Shown here piece by piece: positions 49,844 to 58,823 of a stretch of DNA of 64,000 nt. The DNA is from Nocardia sp. NBC_00565 (GTDB lineage: Bacteria; Actinomycetota; Actinomycetes; Mycobacteriales; Mycobacteriaceae). Numbering within the stretch: position 1 is the stretch's first letter; every line of letters starts with the position of its first letter. The notes under the pieces are model-generated. The model saw only the letters and a program-made list of their open reading frames with translations, was not told where the DNA came from and searched no databases. The DNA lies in assembly GCF_036345915.1 (NCBI RefSeq), contig NZ_CP107785.1, forward strand, positions 5,084,001-5,148,000, read 5' to 3'. Both the position numbers and the translations under genes were made by a program.

Positions 49844-50551
49844 CTATTCCTGGAACCGGTAGCCCATACCGGCCTCGGTCAGCAGATGCTTCGGATTCGA
49901 CGGGTCGATCTCCAGCTTGCGCCGCAGCTGCGCGAGATACACCCGCAGATAATGCGTTTCGGTGGCATACGACGGCCCCCACACCTCACGCAACAGCTCG
50001 CGCCGCCCGACCAGCTTGCCTCGATTGCGCACCAGCATCTCGAGCATTCCCCACTCGGTCGGGGTCAGATGTACGGGCTCACCGTTCTTGGTGACCTTCT
50101 TCGCCGACAGGTCGACGGTGAACGAGGAGGTCACCACCACCGGATCGGACGCATCGGTATCGGTGGCCCCGCGCCGAACCGCGGCGCGCAGCCGCGCGAG
50201 CAGCTCATCCATCCCGAACGGCTTGGTGACGTAATCGTCCGCGCCCGCGTCCAGCGCCTCCACCTTGTCGGTCGAATCGGTGCGTGCCGAGAGCACGATC
50301 ACCGGCGCCGCGGTCCAGCCGCGCAGCCCGGCCAACACCTCGATGCCGTCCATATCCGGCAGACCGAGATCCAGGATGACCACGTCGGGATGCTTATCGG
50401 CCGCAGCGCGCAGCGCCGCAGCGCCGGTGCCCGCGGTGATCACCTCATAGCCGCGCACCGATAGGTTGATGCGCAACGCGCGCACGATCTGCGGTTCGTC
50501 ATCGACCACCAGCACCTTGGTCGACGGTGCTTCCTGCTTGTTGTCGGTCAT
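49844..50551 (-). CDS. kdpE: KdpE response regulator
   Basis: OmpR/PhoB-type response regulator partnering KdpD. The 235-residue product has the receiver domain with acidic pocket VVDDE, phosphorylation site D61 in VVILDLGLPDMDG, and K in YVTKPFGMDELLARL; the C-terminal winged helix includes LTPTEWGMLEMLVRNRGKLV. ATG 50551 has AGGAAG upstream. It should activate kdpFABC at low potassium. Confidence 0.96.
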   Translation of the reverse strand: MTDNKQEAPSTKVLVVDDEPQIVRALRINLSVRGYEVITAGTGAAALRAAADKHPDVVILDLGLPDMDGIEVLAGLRGWTAAPVIVLSARTDSTDKVEALDAGADDYVTKPFGMDELLARLRAAVRRGATDTDASDPVVVTSSFTVDLSAKKVTKNGEPVHLTPTEWGMLEMLVRNRGKLVGRRELLREVWGPSYATETHYLRVYLAQLRRKLEIDPSNPKHLLTEAGMGYRFQE

Positions 50552-50604
50552 AACGACTTCCTGTGTGGTCCGGGTCGGCGGCGTTCCCACTTTCGTTGTG
50601 CTCA

Positions 50605-53130
50605 TCATCGGCTGCTCACTCCGGTTTCGTCGGCAGGCAGGTCCACAATCATGGTCAATCCTCCGCCCGGTGTGGGTTCGGCGTGCACGGTGCCGCCCAT
50701 CGCCTCGACGAATCCGCGCACCACCGACAGGCCGAGCCCGACCCCGGTGGTGTTGTCACGGTCGCCGAGCCGCTGGAACGGCTCGAATAGCTGCTCCTCG
50801 GCCCCGGGCGGCACACCGGGACCGACATCGACCACGGTGATCGACACGCGGTCACCGTCGCGTTCCGCGGTGACTCGCACGGGCGTGTCGCGCGTGGAGT
50901 GCCGCAGCGCGTTATCGATCAGGTTGGCGAGCACCCGCTCGAGCAGACCGCTGTCGGCCCGCACCGAGACCTCACCAACTTCCACCTTCACCCGATCCAT
51001 GGCCGCGCGTCGCAGCCCGCGTGCGCCCATCCCGACGCTCACCAGGGCCTGGTGCACGACCTCGTCCATGTACACCCGGCGGAATTGCGGCTGCACCACA
51101 CCGACCGCCAGCCGCGACGAGTCGAGCAGATTTCCGACGAGTGCGGTCAACTGATCCACCGATTCCTCGATGGTTTCCAGCAATTCGACGGTGTCCTCCG
51201 GCGAGAACTCGATATCGTCGCTGCGCAGGCTGGAGACGGCGGCCTTGGCCCCGGCCAGTGGTGTCCGCAGGTCGTGGCTGACCGCGGACAACAGCGCCCG
51301 CCGCAGCCGATCGGCCTCGAGCAGGGCGGCTGCCGCGCTGGCCTCCTCGGCGAGCCGGGATTGCCGGACCAGCCCGGCCGCTTGGTTGGCGACCGCGTTG
51401 AGCACCGGTCGGTCGGCCGCGGCCAACGGTCGTCCGGCCAGCAGTAACCAGCTCGTCGCATCGCCCGCCTGGATGGCGGTCTCGGCCTCGGCGGCCCGCT
51501 GCGGCGGACTCGTACCGACCGCGGCGATCACCTCGTTACCGCTCTGCATGCTGACCGCGCGCAAACCGTAGGTCTCGCGCACCTGCTCCAGCAGATTGGG
51601 CAGATCCGCGCCGTGCAGCACGGCACCGGCGAACATGGTCAGCAACTCGGCCTGCTGGGAAGCCCGGCGCGCTTGGCGAGTCTGTTTGGCCGCCACATCC
51701 ACCAGCGCCGCGACCGCCACCGCGACGATCAGCAACACCACCACCGTGACGAAACTGTCCGGCTCTGCAATGGTCAGGCTGTAACGCGGGTCGACGAAGA
51801 ACCAGTTCAACAGCATGCCCGACAGCAGCGCCGACAGTGCCGCGGGGATAACGCCGCCGAGCAGCGCGACCGCGACGACACCGATGAAGAACACCGCGCT
51901 CAGACCGCCGAGCTGGAGATAGCCGTCCAGGAAGGTTGAGCAGACGGCCGAGACCAGCACCGGCACCAGCACCGCCGCGAGCCAGGCGCGAATCGGCTGG
52001 TGCGGCATCAGCGAGTAGCGACGCAGACCGCGATTGGCTTCCTCGTGGGTAACCATGTGCACGTCGATCTTCCCCGACGCCTGCACCACGGCGGAGCCGA
52101 TGCCCTCATCGAGTATGCGGGCCCATCGCGACCGCCGGGAGGTGCCGAGCACCAACTGGGTCGCGTTCACCTCACGGGCGAACTCCAGCAGCGTAGTCGG
52201 CACATTGTCACCGGTCACCGTGTGCAGTGAGGCGTCCAGACTGGCCGCCATTTCCCGCAACCGGGTCAGCCGTTCGGCGGACACGCCGGCCAGTCCGTCG
52301 CCGCGCACCACATGGACCAGGACGAGTTCGGCACTGGACTTGGTCGCGATGCGACTGGCCCGGCGCACCACGGTCTCCGATTCGGGACCGCCGGTCACCG
52401 CGACGACGACGCGCTCGCGAGCCTCCCACAGTTCGGTGATCTTGTGGTCGGCCCGGTATTTCGCCAGTGCGGCGTCGACTTGGTCGGCGAGCCACAGCAG
52501 CGCCAATTCGCGCAGGGCGGTGAGGTTTCCGGGCCGGAAGTAGTTGCGCAGTGCCGCGTCGACCTTGTCGGCGGCGTAGACATTCCCGTGCGACAGCCTG
52601 CGCCGCAATGCCTCCGGCGTGATGTCGACCAGTTCGACCTGGTCGGCGCCGCGCACGATGGCATCGGGCACGGTCTCCTGCTGCTGGATGCCGGTGATCT
52701 GTTCGACGACGTCGTTGAGGCTCTCCAGATGCTGCACATTGACCGTCGAGATCACGTCGATGCCCGCGGCCAGCAAATCCTCGACGTCCTGCCAGCGCTT
52801 CTCATGTTTGCTGCCGGGTGCATTGGTATGGGCGAGCTCGTCCACCAGCACCACGGCCGGTTGGCGGCGCAGTACCGCTTCGACGTCGAGCTCGGGCAGT
52901 CGTGTGCCGCGGTACTCCACCATGCGGGGTGGAATCCGCTCGATGCCCGCCAGCAGCTCGGCGGTTTTGGTTCGGCCGTGTGTCTCCACTACCGCAGCTA
53001 CCACGTCGCGGCCGCGTTCGAGTCGGCGATGGGCCTCGCCCAACATCGCGTAGGTCTTGCCGACTCCCGGTGCCGCGCCGAGGTAGATGCGCAGTTGGCC
53101 GCGTTTCACTCGTCCATCATCGCGCGCCAT
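50605..53130 (-). CDS. kdpD: Potassium-sensing histidine kinase KdpD
   Basis: An 841-residue sensor kinase. Residues 1-220 are the KdpD N-terminal domain with Walker A GAAPGVGKT and VDELAHTNAPGSKHEKRWQD; a Usp-like domain follows (VVVAVTGGPESETVVRRASR); four transmembrane segments lie around 400-500; a GAF-like region, then the phospho-acceptor in LLSAVSHDLRTPLAG (about H618) and ATPase boxes (NLIDNALRHS, GPGVPPG, GVGLGLSVVRG). ATG 53130 overlaps an upstream 57-residue ORF. Confidence 0.96.
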   Translation of the reverse strand: MARDDGRVKRGQLRIYLGAAPGVGKTYAMLGEAHRRLERGRDVVAAVVETHGRTKTAELLAGIERIPPRMVEYRGTRLPELDVEAVLRRQPAVVLVDELAHTNAPGSKHEKRWQDVEDLLAAGIDVISTVNVQHLESLNDVVEQITGIQQQETVPDAIVRGADQVELVDITPEALRRRLSHGNVYAADKVDAALRNYFRPGNLTALRELALLWLADQVDAALAKYRADHKITELWEARERVVVAVTGGPESETVVRRASRIATKSSAELVLVHVVRGDGLAGVSAERLTRLREMAASLDASLHTVTGDNVPTTLLEFAREVNATQLVLGTSRRSRWARILDEGIGSAVVQASGKIDVHMVTHEEANRGLRRYSLMPHQPIRAWLAAVLVPVLVSAVCSTFLDGYLQLGGLSAVFFIGVVAVALLGGVIPAALSALLSGMLLNWFFVDPRYSLTIAEPDSFVTVVVLLIVAVAVAALVDVAAKQTRQARRASQQAELLTMFAGAVLHGADLPNLLEQVRETYGLRAVSMQSGNEVIAAVGTSPPQRAAEAETAIQAGDATSWLLLAGRPLAAADRPVLNAVANQAAGLVRQSRLAEEASAAAALLEADRLRRALLSAVSHDLRTPLAGAKAAVSSLRSDDIEFSPEDTVELLETIEESVDQLTALVGNLLDSSRLAVGVVQPQFRRVYMDEVVHQALVSVGMGARGLRRAAMDRVKVEVGEVSVRADSGLLERVLANLIDNALRHSTRDTPVRVTAERDGDRVSITVVDVGPGVPPGAEEQLFEPFQRLGDRDNTTGVGLGLSVVRGFVEAMGGTVHAEPTPGGGLTMIVDLPADETGVSSR

Positions 53131-53279
53131 GGCGTGTCGCCGGAGATTCGTACGCGGTCTGTCGCGACGTCCGAATACCACGCGGGGTCGTCGCGCCCGT
53201 TCTGCATCGCGGCCAGCGCGCGAATGATCAGCGCGCAACACACAAATCCGACGATCACCACAACTGTGACAGCCGACAT
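53106..53279 (-). CDS. Small single-span membrane ORF ahead of kdpD
   Basis: ATG 53279 (AAGGAT ribosome site) to TGA 53106 encodes 57 residues: MSAVTVVVIVGFVCCALIIR, then a polar C-terminus ending RAMMDE. One transmembrane segment with two adjacent Cys fills the N-terminal half. It overlaps the kdpD start by 25 bases in another frame, so translation is probably coupled. It could be a kdp accessory peptide; no family recognised. Confidence 0.55.
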   Translation of the reverse strand: MSAVTVVVIVGFVCCALIIRALAAMQNGRDDPAWYSDVATDRVRISGDTPWRAMMDE

Positions 53280-53576
53280 GACGATCCTTTCGACAACCGA
53301 TAAGAAGCCGGTTGCGCTGGAATCCCCGCATGGCCGGTCGTTGAATTTCTACCCCCGAATAGCCCCGCTATCTCGATCTTTACGGTGTGTTGACGGGTTG
53401 TCGGCTCAACTTGACGGCATCCTTTCACCCGGGACCGAGCCGTTCGGCGTAAATGAAGCGTCAATGCTCATCGGCGGGCCGCTAAGGACCCGTAAACAAG
53501 CTCCGCACCAGCTCGAATGACCGCTTGACTCACCCTGTCGCGCTCCATGCTGGGAGCGCCAATGGAGGTTGTGTAA
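53280..53576. promoter_or_regulatory. Divergent kdpD/kdpF promoter region
   Basis: About 297 bases between the divergent small ORFs. TTGACGG occurs at 53390 and again at 53411, 21 bases apart, and a GTTGAC...CTCAAC pairing surrounds them; these may be KdpE sites or -35 elements. No gene seen. Confidence 0.4.
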
Positions 53577-53660
53577 ATGTCTGTCGTGGTGTTCACGGTG
53601 CTCACCGTGGCGATCTTCGCGCTGCTGGGCCTCATCCAGCGGGGGGTGGAAAAGCTGTGA
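53577..53660 (+). CDS. 27-residue membrane peptide at the start of the kdp operon
   Basis: ATG 53577 (GGAGG site 10 bases upstream) to TGA 53660 encodes MSVVVFTVLTVAIFALLGLI followed by QRGVEKL: one hydrophobic helix with a short charged end. Its stop overlaps the kdpF GTG (GTGA), a typical operon coupling. It is not KdpF, which follows. It may be an additional small Kdp subunit. Confidence 0.6.
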   Translation: MSVVVFTVLTVAIFALLGLIQRGVEKL

Positions 53661-53743
53661 TCGCGAACCTGATCGGTTTGATTCTCGCCGTTCTCGTCGC
53701 TGTCTACATGGTCGCGGCGCTGCTTTTCCCCGAGAGGTTCTAG
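53657..53743 (+). CDS. kdpF: KdpF small subunit
   Basis: GTG 53657 to TAG 53743 encodes 28 residues: VIANLIGLILAVLVAVYMVA, then ALLFPERF. The single helix and terminal FPE-F are the KdpF hallmarks. KdpF stabilises the KdpFABC complex. The kdpA GTG follows immediately. Confidence 0.9.
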   Translation: MIANLIGLILAVLVAVYMVAALLFPERF

Positions 53744-55414
53744 GTGAACACGACAACAGCGGGGATCGCCTTTCTGGCGTCCCTGATCATCGCGCTCGCC
53801 TTCGTGCATGTGCCGCTCGGCGACTACATGTTCCGGGTTTACAACAGCAAGAAGCATTCCCGCGCCGAGCGGGTCATCTACAAGGCCATCGGCGTACAGC
53901 CCGAGGTCGAGCAGACCTGGGGCGTGTATGCCCGCAGCGTGCTGGCCTTCTCGGCCGTCAGCGTGCTGTTCCTGTTCGTCCTCCAGCTGATCCAGGGCAA
54001 GCTGCCGCTGCACCTCAACGATCCGGCCACCGAGATGACCCCGGCGCTGGCCTGGAACACCGCGGTCAGCTTCGTGACGAATACGAACTGGCAGAACTAC
54101 TCCGGCGAATCGACCCAGGGTCACCTGGTGCAGATGGCCGGTCTCGCCGTGCAGAACTTCGTCTCGGCGGCGGTCGGCATCGCGGTGGCGGTCGCGCTGG
54201 TGCGTGGCTTCGCTCGCAGGCACACCGGCGACCTCGGCAACTTCTGGGTCGACCTGGTGCGCGGCACCATCCGCATCCTGCTGCCGATCGCGTTCATTTT
54301 CGCGATCGTGCTGGTCGCCGGTGGCGCGATCCAGAACTTCCACCTGCACGACCAGGTCGCGCAGACGCTCAACGGCACCGAGCAGACCCTGCCCGGTGGC
54401 CCGGTGGCCAGCCAGGAGGTCATCAAGGAACTGGGCACCAACGGTGGCGGCTTCTACAACGCGAACTCCGCGCACCCGTTCGAGAATCCGACCACCTGGA
54501 CCAACTGGGTGGAGATCTTCCTGCTGCTGGTGATCAGCTTCTCGCTGCCACGCACCTTCGGTCGCATGGTCGGCAGTAAGAAGCAGGGCTACGCGATCGT
54601 CGCGGTCATGGGCACCATCGCGCTGCTCAGCGTCACGCTGCAGAACCTTTTCCAGTTGCAGCACCACGGCACCGTGCCGACCGCGATCGGCGCCTCCCTG
54701 GAAGGTGTCGAAACCCGTTTCGGCGTCGCGGATTCCGCGACATTCGCGACCGCGACCACGCTGACCTCTACCGGTGCGGTGAATTCGTTCCACGATTCCT
54801 ACACCAGCCTCGGCGGCATGATGACGATGTTCAACATGCAGCTGGGTGAGGTCGCGCCGGGCGGAACCGGCTCGGGTCTGTACGGCATGCTCATCCTCGC
54901 GGTGATCACCGTCTTCGTGGCCGGTCTGATGGTCGGTCGCACACCGGAATACCTCGGCAAGAAGATCACCCCACGCGAAATCAAGCTGGCCGCTTCGTAT
55001 TTCCTGATCAGCCCGCTGATCGTGCTGGTCGGCACAGCGGCAGCGATGGCATTGCCGGGCGAGCGCGCGAGCATGCTCAACTCCGGTCCGCACGGACTCT
55101 CGGAAGTGCTGTACGCCTTCACCTCCGCGGCCAATAACAACGGCTCCGCCTTCGCCGGTCTGAGTGGAAATACCGAGTGGTACAACACCGCGCTCGGCCT
55201 GGCCATGGTCTTCGGGCGGTTCCTGCCGATCATCTTCGTGCTCGCGCTCGCCGGTTCGCTGGCCCAGCAGGGCACCACTCCCGACTCGATCGGCACACTG
55301 CCGACGCACCGGCCGCAGTTCGTCGGCATGGTCGTCGGGGTCACCGTGATCCTGGTCGCGCTCACCTTCCTGCCCGCACTCGCACTCGGGCCGCTCGCTG
55401 AAGGAATCCACTGA
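53744..55414 (+). CDS. kdpA: Potassium-transporting ATPase, channel-like subunit KdpA
   Basis: KdpA, the potassium-selective pore of the high-affinity Kdp pump, 556 residues and ten or so transmembrane segments. Selectivity-filter-like loops are visible: [30 protein letters not shown], and the later [12 protein letters not shown] 53744 directly follows kdpF; kdpB starts one base after its stop. Confidence 0.97.
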   Translation: MNTTTAGIAFLASLIIALAFVHVPLGDYMFRVYNSKKHSRAERVIYKAIGVQPEVEQTWGVYARSVLAFSAVSVLFLFVLQLIQGKLPLHLNDPATEMTPALAWNTAVSFVTNTNWQNYSGESTQGHLVQMAGLAVQNFVSAAVGIAVAVALVRGFARRHTGDLGNFWVDLVRGTIRILLPIAFIFAIVLVAGGAIQNFHLHDQVAQTLNGTEQTLPGGPVASQEVIKELGTNGGGFYNANSAHPFENPTTWTNWVEIFLLLVISFSLPRTFGRMVGSKKQGYAIVAVMGTIALLSVTLQNLFQLQHHGTVPTAIGASLEGVETRFGVADSATFATATTLTSTGAVNSFHDSYTSLGGMMTMFNMQLGEVAPGGTGSGLYGMLILAVITVFVAGLMVGRTPEYLGKKITPREIKLAASYFLISPLIVLVGTAAAMALPGERASMLNSGPHGLSEVLYAFTSAANNNGSAFAGLSGNTEWYNTALGLAMVFGRFLPIIFVLALAGSLAQQGTTPDSIGTLPTHRPQFVGMVVGVTVILVALTFLPALALGPLAEGIH

Positions 55415-55415
55415 T

Positions 55416-57557
55416 ATGTCCACTCCGACAACCGAAACGACCGCGGAGACGGTCCACAAGAGCCGCGGCGTCCAGCGGGGTGTCCTCGATCCGAAGATGC
55501 TGCTGACCGCCATCCCGGACGCGGTGCGCAAACTCGATCCGCGCACCATGTGGCACAACCCGGTGATGCTCATCGTCGAGATCGGGGCCGTCTGGTCGAC
55601 CGTGCTCGCGCTGACCGAGCCGACGTTCTTCGCCTGGGCGATCGTCGTATGGCTCTGGCTCACCGTCATTTTCGCCAATCTGGCCGAGGCGGTCGCCGAG
55701 GGCCGCGGTAAGGCGCAGGCCGATGCGCTGCGCAAAGCCAAGACCGACACCATGGCTCGGCGACTGGTCAACTGGTCGCCCGGCGCCAGGATCGTCGAGG
55801 AGAGCGTCGGCGCTCCCGCATTGCGGCGCGGCGACTACGTCATCGTCGAAGCCGGCCAGGTCATCCCCGGCGACGGCGATGTCGTGGCAGGCATTGCCTC
55901 CGTGGATGAATCGGCCATCACCGGCGAATCCGCACCGGTCATCCGGGAATCCGGTGGTGACCGCTCGGCCGTCACCGGCGGCACGACGGTGCTGTCAGAT
56001 CAGATCATTGTCAAGATCACCCAGGAGCCGGGTGCGAGCTTCATCGACAAGATGATCGCCCTCGTCGAGGGCGCGAGTCGGCAGAAGACACCGAACGAGA
56101 TCGCGTTGAACATCCTGCTCGCCGCGCTGACCATCATCTTCGTCTTCGCGGTCGCCACGCTGCAGCCGCTGGCGATCTTCTCGAAGTCGAACAACCCCGG
56201 GGTGCCGGATACTTCGGCATTGGACGTCAACGGTGTCACCGGGATCGTCATGGTCTCGCTGCTGGTGTGTCTCATCCCGACCACCATCGGCGCGCTGCTC
56301 TCGGCCATCGGCATCGCCGGAATGGACCGCCTGGTGCAGCGCAATGTGCTTGCCATGTCCGGCCGCGCGGTGGAGGCCGCCGGTGACGTGAACACCCTGC
56401 TGCTGGACAAGACCGGCACCATCACCCTCGGCAACCGGCAGGCTTCGGAATTCGTTTCGATGCCCGGCATTCCGGACGATGAACTGGCCGATGCGGCACA
56501 GCTGTCCAGCCTCGCCGACGAGACTCCTGAAGGTCGCTCCATCGTCGTGTACGCCAAGCAGGCGTTCAACAAGCGCGAGCGCACCCCCGGCGAGCTGACC
56601 GGCGCGACCTGGGTGGAATTCACCGCGCAGACCCGCATGTCGGGCGTGGACCTGGCCGACGGGCACCAGCTGCGCAAGGGCGCGGCCAGTGCCGTCACGG
56701 ATTGGGTTCGCGCACAAGGCGGGGACGTACCCAGTCAGATCGGCGTGATCGTCGACGGCATCTCCGCCTCCGGTGGCACGCCGCTGGTCGTCGGTGAAGT
56801 TCACGACGGTAAGGCCCGCTTGCTCGGCGTCATCCACCTCAAAGATGTTGTGAAGCAAGGCATGCGGGAGCGGTTCGACGAGATGCGGCGGATGGGCATC
56901 CGCACGGTGATGATCACCGGCGATAATCCGTTGACCGCCAAGGCGATCGCCGACGAGGCCGGTGTCGACGACTTCCTCGCCGAAGCCACGCCCGAGGACA
57001 AGCTGGCGCTGATCAAGCAGGAGCAGGACGGCGGCAGGCTGGTCGCGATGACCGGTGACGGCACCAATGACGCTCCGGCACTTGCCCAAGCCGACGTCGG
57101 CGTCGCGATGAACACCGGCACCTCGGCGGCCAAAGAGGCCGGAAATATGGTCGATCTGGATTCGGATCCGACCAAACTCATCGAGATCGTGGAGATCGGC
57201 AAGCAGCTGCTCATCACCCGTGGTGCGCTGACCACGTTCTCGATCGCCAATGACATCGCCAAGTACTTCGCCATTATTCCCGCGCTGTTCGTGGCACTGT
57301 TCCCCGGCCTCGACCTGCTCAATATCATGCGGCTGGCCAGCCCGCAGTCGGCGATTCTCTCGGCGGTCATCTTCAATGCGTTGGTCATCATCGCGCTGAT
57401 CCCGCTGGCGCTGCGCGGGGTGAACTACCGGCCGAGCAATGCGTCGAAGCTGTTGAGCCGCAACCTGACGATCTACGGCCTCGGCGGCATCGTCGCGCCG
57501 TTCATCGGCATCAAACTGATCGACCTCGTTGTCCAACTCCTCCCCGGGATGTCCTGA
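55416..57557 (+). CDS. kdpB: Potassium-transporting P-type ATPase KdpB
   Basis: KdpB, the ATP-hydrolysing subunit. The 713-residue product has [12 protein letters not shown] in the actuator domain, the phosphorylation motif DKTGT (D331), [14 protein letters not shown] and the hinge motif [21 protein letters not shown]- and C-terminal transmembrane bundles are complete. ATG 55416. Confidence 0.98.
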   Translation: MSTPTTETTAETVHKSRGVQRGVLDPKMLLTAIPDAVRKLDPRTMWHNPVMLIVEIGAVWSTVLALTEPTFFAWAIVVWLWLTVIFANLAEAVAEGRGKAQADALRKAKTDTMARRLVNWSPGARIVEESVGAPALRRGDYVIVEAGQVIPGDGDVVAGIASVDESAITGESAPVIRESGGDRSAVTGGTTVLSDQIIVKITQEPGASFIDKMIALVEGASRQKTPNEIALNILLAALTIIFVFAVATLQPLAIFSKSNNPGVPDTSALDVNGVTGIVMVSLLVCLIPTTIGALLSAIGIAGMDRLVQRNVLAMSGRAVEAAGDVNTLLLDKTGTITLGNRQASEFVSMPGIPDDELADAAQLSSLADETPEGRSIVVYAKQAFNKRERTPGELTGATWVEFTAQTRMSGVDLADGHQLRKGAASAVTDWVRAQGGDVPSQIGVIVDGISASGGTPLVVGEVHDGKARLLGVIHLKDVVKQGMRERFDEMRRMGIRTVMITGDNPLTAKAIADEAGVDDFLAEATPEDKLALIKQEQDGGRLVAMTGDGTNDAPALAQADVGVAMNTGTSAAKEAGNMVDLDSDPTKLIEIVEIGKQLLITRGALTTFSIANDIAKYFAIIPALFVALFPGLDLLNIMRLASPQSAILSAVIFNALVIIALIPLALRGVNYRPSNASKLLSRNLTIYGLGGIVAPFIGIKLIDLVVQLLPGMS

Positions 57558-57558
57558 T

Positions 57559-58446
57559 ATGCGTATGTCAACTTGGATCCGGCAGCATCTGGCCGCCTTG
57601 CGTGCGCTGCTGGTGCTCACCGCGATCACCGGAATCGTTTATCCGCTGGCGGTTTTCGTGGTCGCGCAGCTGCCAGGTCTGCACGACAAGGCGGACGGCT
57701 CGCTGATCACCGTGGACGGAAAGATGGTGGGCTCCAGCCTGATCGGGCAGTCGTTCACCGATAAGGACGGCAACGCCCTCGGGCAGTACTTCCAGAGCCG
57801 TCCGTCGGCGGCGGGCGACGGCTACGACCCGATGGCCTCCGGTGCGAGCAACCTCGGTCCGGAGAGCATCGTGGACACCCTGGACGCCGATCCGGCGAAT
57901 GTGAAGTTGAGCCTGCTGTCCACCGTGTGCTCGCGCAGCAAGGCGGTCGGCGACCGTGAGGGGGTCGACGGCAGCCGTCCGTTCTGCACCAAAGATGGTG
58001 TGGGCGCGGTGCTCTCGGTGATCGGGCCGCGTGACGCGGACGGTGAGGTTTCGCATCCGGTGCAGGTGGTGAGCGTCAACGAGGCGTGCCCGACGACACC
58101 GTTCCTGGGCACCTACAAGGGTGTCGAAGTCGAGTGCGCCAAGCCGGGCGAGGACTACTCGATCGGCCGGATCGTCCCGATCTACGGTAACGCCGCGACC
58201 GATACGCCGGTGCCCACCGATGCGGTGACCGCCAGCGGCAGTGGCCTGGATCCGAATATCTCCCCGGAGTACGCGGCCATCCAGGTGGCTCGAATCGCCA
58301 AGGTCCGCAGCATCTCCGAGGATCAGGTGCGCGAACTCGTCGATGCCCACACCGACGGCCGGACCCTCGGCTTCCTGGGTGAGCCGCGCGTCAACGTGGT
58401 CGAGCTCAACCTCGACCTGGATCGTCGCTATCCATTCAGGGGCTGA
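57559..58446 (+). CDS. kdpC: KdpC subunit with Cys-containing insertion
   Basis: KdpC, the single-span accessory subunit, here 295 residues versus about 190-200 in E. coli. N-terminal helix (about 14-36), IGQSF...YFQSRPSAAGDGYDPM and SGLDPNISPEYAAIQVARIA are conserved. The region between about 105 and 218 is extra and contains four Cys (124, 143, 177, 193). ATG 57559 follows the kdpB stop by one base. Confidence 0.95.
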   Translation: MRMSTWIRQHLAALRALLVLTAITGIVYPLAVFVVAQLPGLHDKADGSLITVDGKMVGSSLIGQSFTDKDGNALGQYFQSRPSAAGDGYDPMASGASNLGPESIVDTLDADPANVKLSLLSTVCSRSKAVGDREGVDGSRPFCTKDGVGAVLSVIGPRDADGEVSHPVQVVSVNEACPTTPFLGTYKGVEVECAKPGEDYSIGRIVPIYGNAATDTPVPTDAVTASGSGLDPNISPEYAAIQVARIAKVRSISEDQVRELVDAHTDGRTLGFLGEPRVNVVELNLDLDRRYPFRG

Positions 58447-58466
58447 CCAACGCAACACTCGGTACG

Positions 58467-58517
58467 AACGCCCATTCCCGCACGGAATCCCCTCGGATCA
58501 CCGCGGAAATGGGCGCT
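58467..58517. terminator. Hairpin between kdpC and a convergent small gene
   Basis: CGCCCATT (58469-58476) and AATGGGCG (58508-58515) pair, extended on both sides to about 10 of 11 bases, with further inner pairing. Suitable as bidirectional terminator. Confidence 0.6.
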
Positions 58518-58548
58518 CTTCCTCTCCTGACCGAGGTCCCCACTCCGA

Positions 58549-58737
58549 TCAGGGATCCTCGACACAGCCGAAGCAGAACGCCGCCGCCGCGAGATATTGG
58601 CGGCAGTCCGGGCCGTGCCCGGCGTGCGTACTGCAGATGAACCGTGCCCGGTCGAGATCGAGATCCATGGTCGGCTCCGCACCGCAATCACGGTGCTGTG
58701 TGCTCCACAGATCCCTGGTGTCCAGTGATGTCTGCAT
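58549..58737 (-). CDS. Small Cys-rich protein, 62 residues
   Basis: ATG 58737 has an excellent GGAGGT ribosome site 6 bases upstream. The product MQTSLDTRDLWSTQHRDCGA...ends with HGPDCRQYLAAAAFCFGC; five Cys and several His suggest metal binding. Similar small proteins occur in actinomycetes but I cannot name a family. Convergent with kdpC. Confidence 0.65.
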   Translation of the reverse strand: MQTSLDTRDLWSTQHRDCGAEPTMDLDLDRARFICSTHAGHGPDCRQYLAAAAFCFGCVEDP

Positions 58738-58823
58738 CGTGCACCTCCAGCCTGCGACTTTCAGTGGACAAGCATGCCAACGTCCTTACGCCGGAGGACT
58801 ACCCGATCTCACGCGATTCACCC

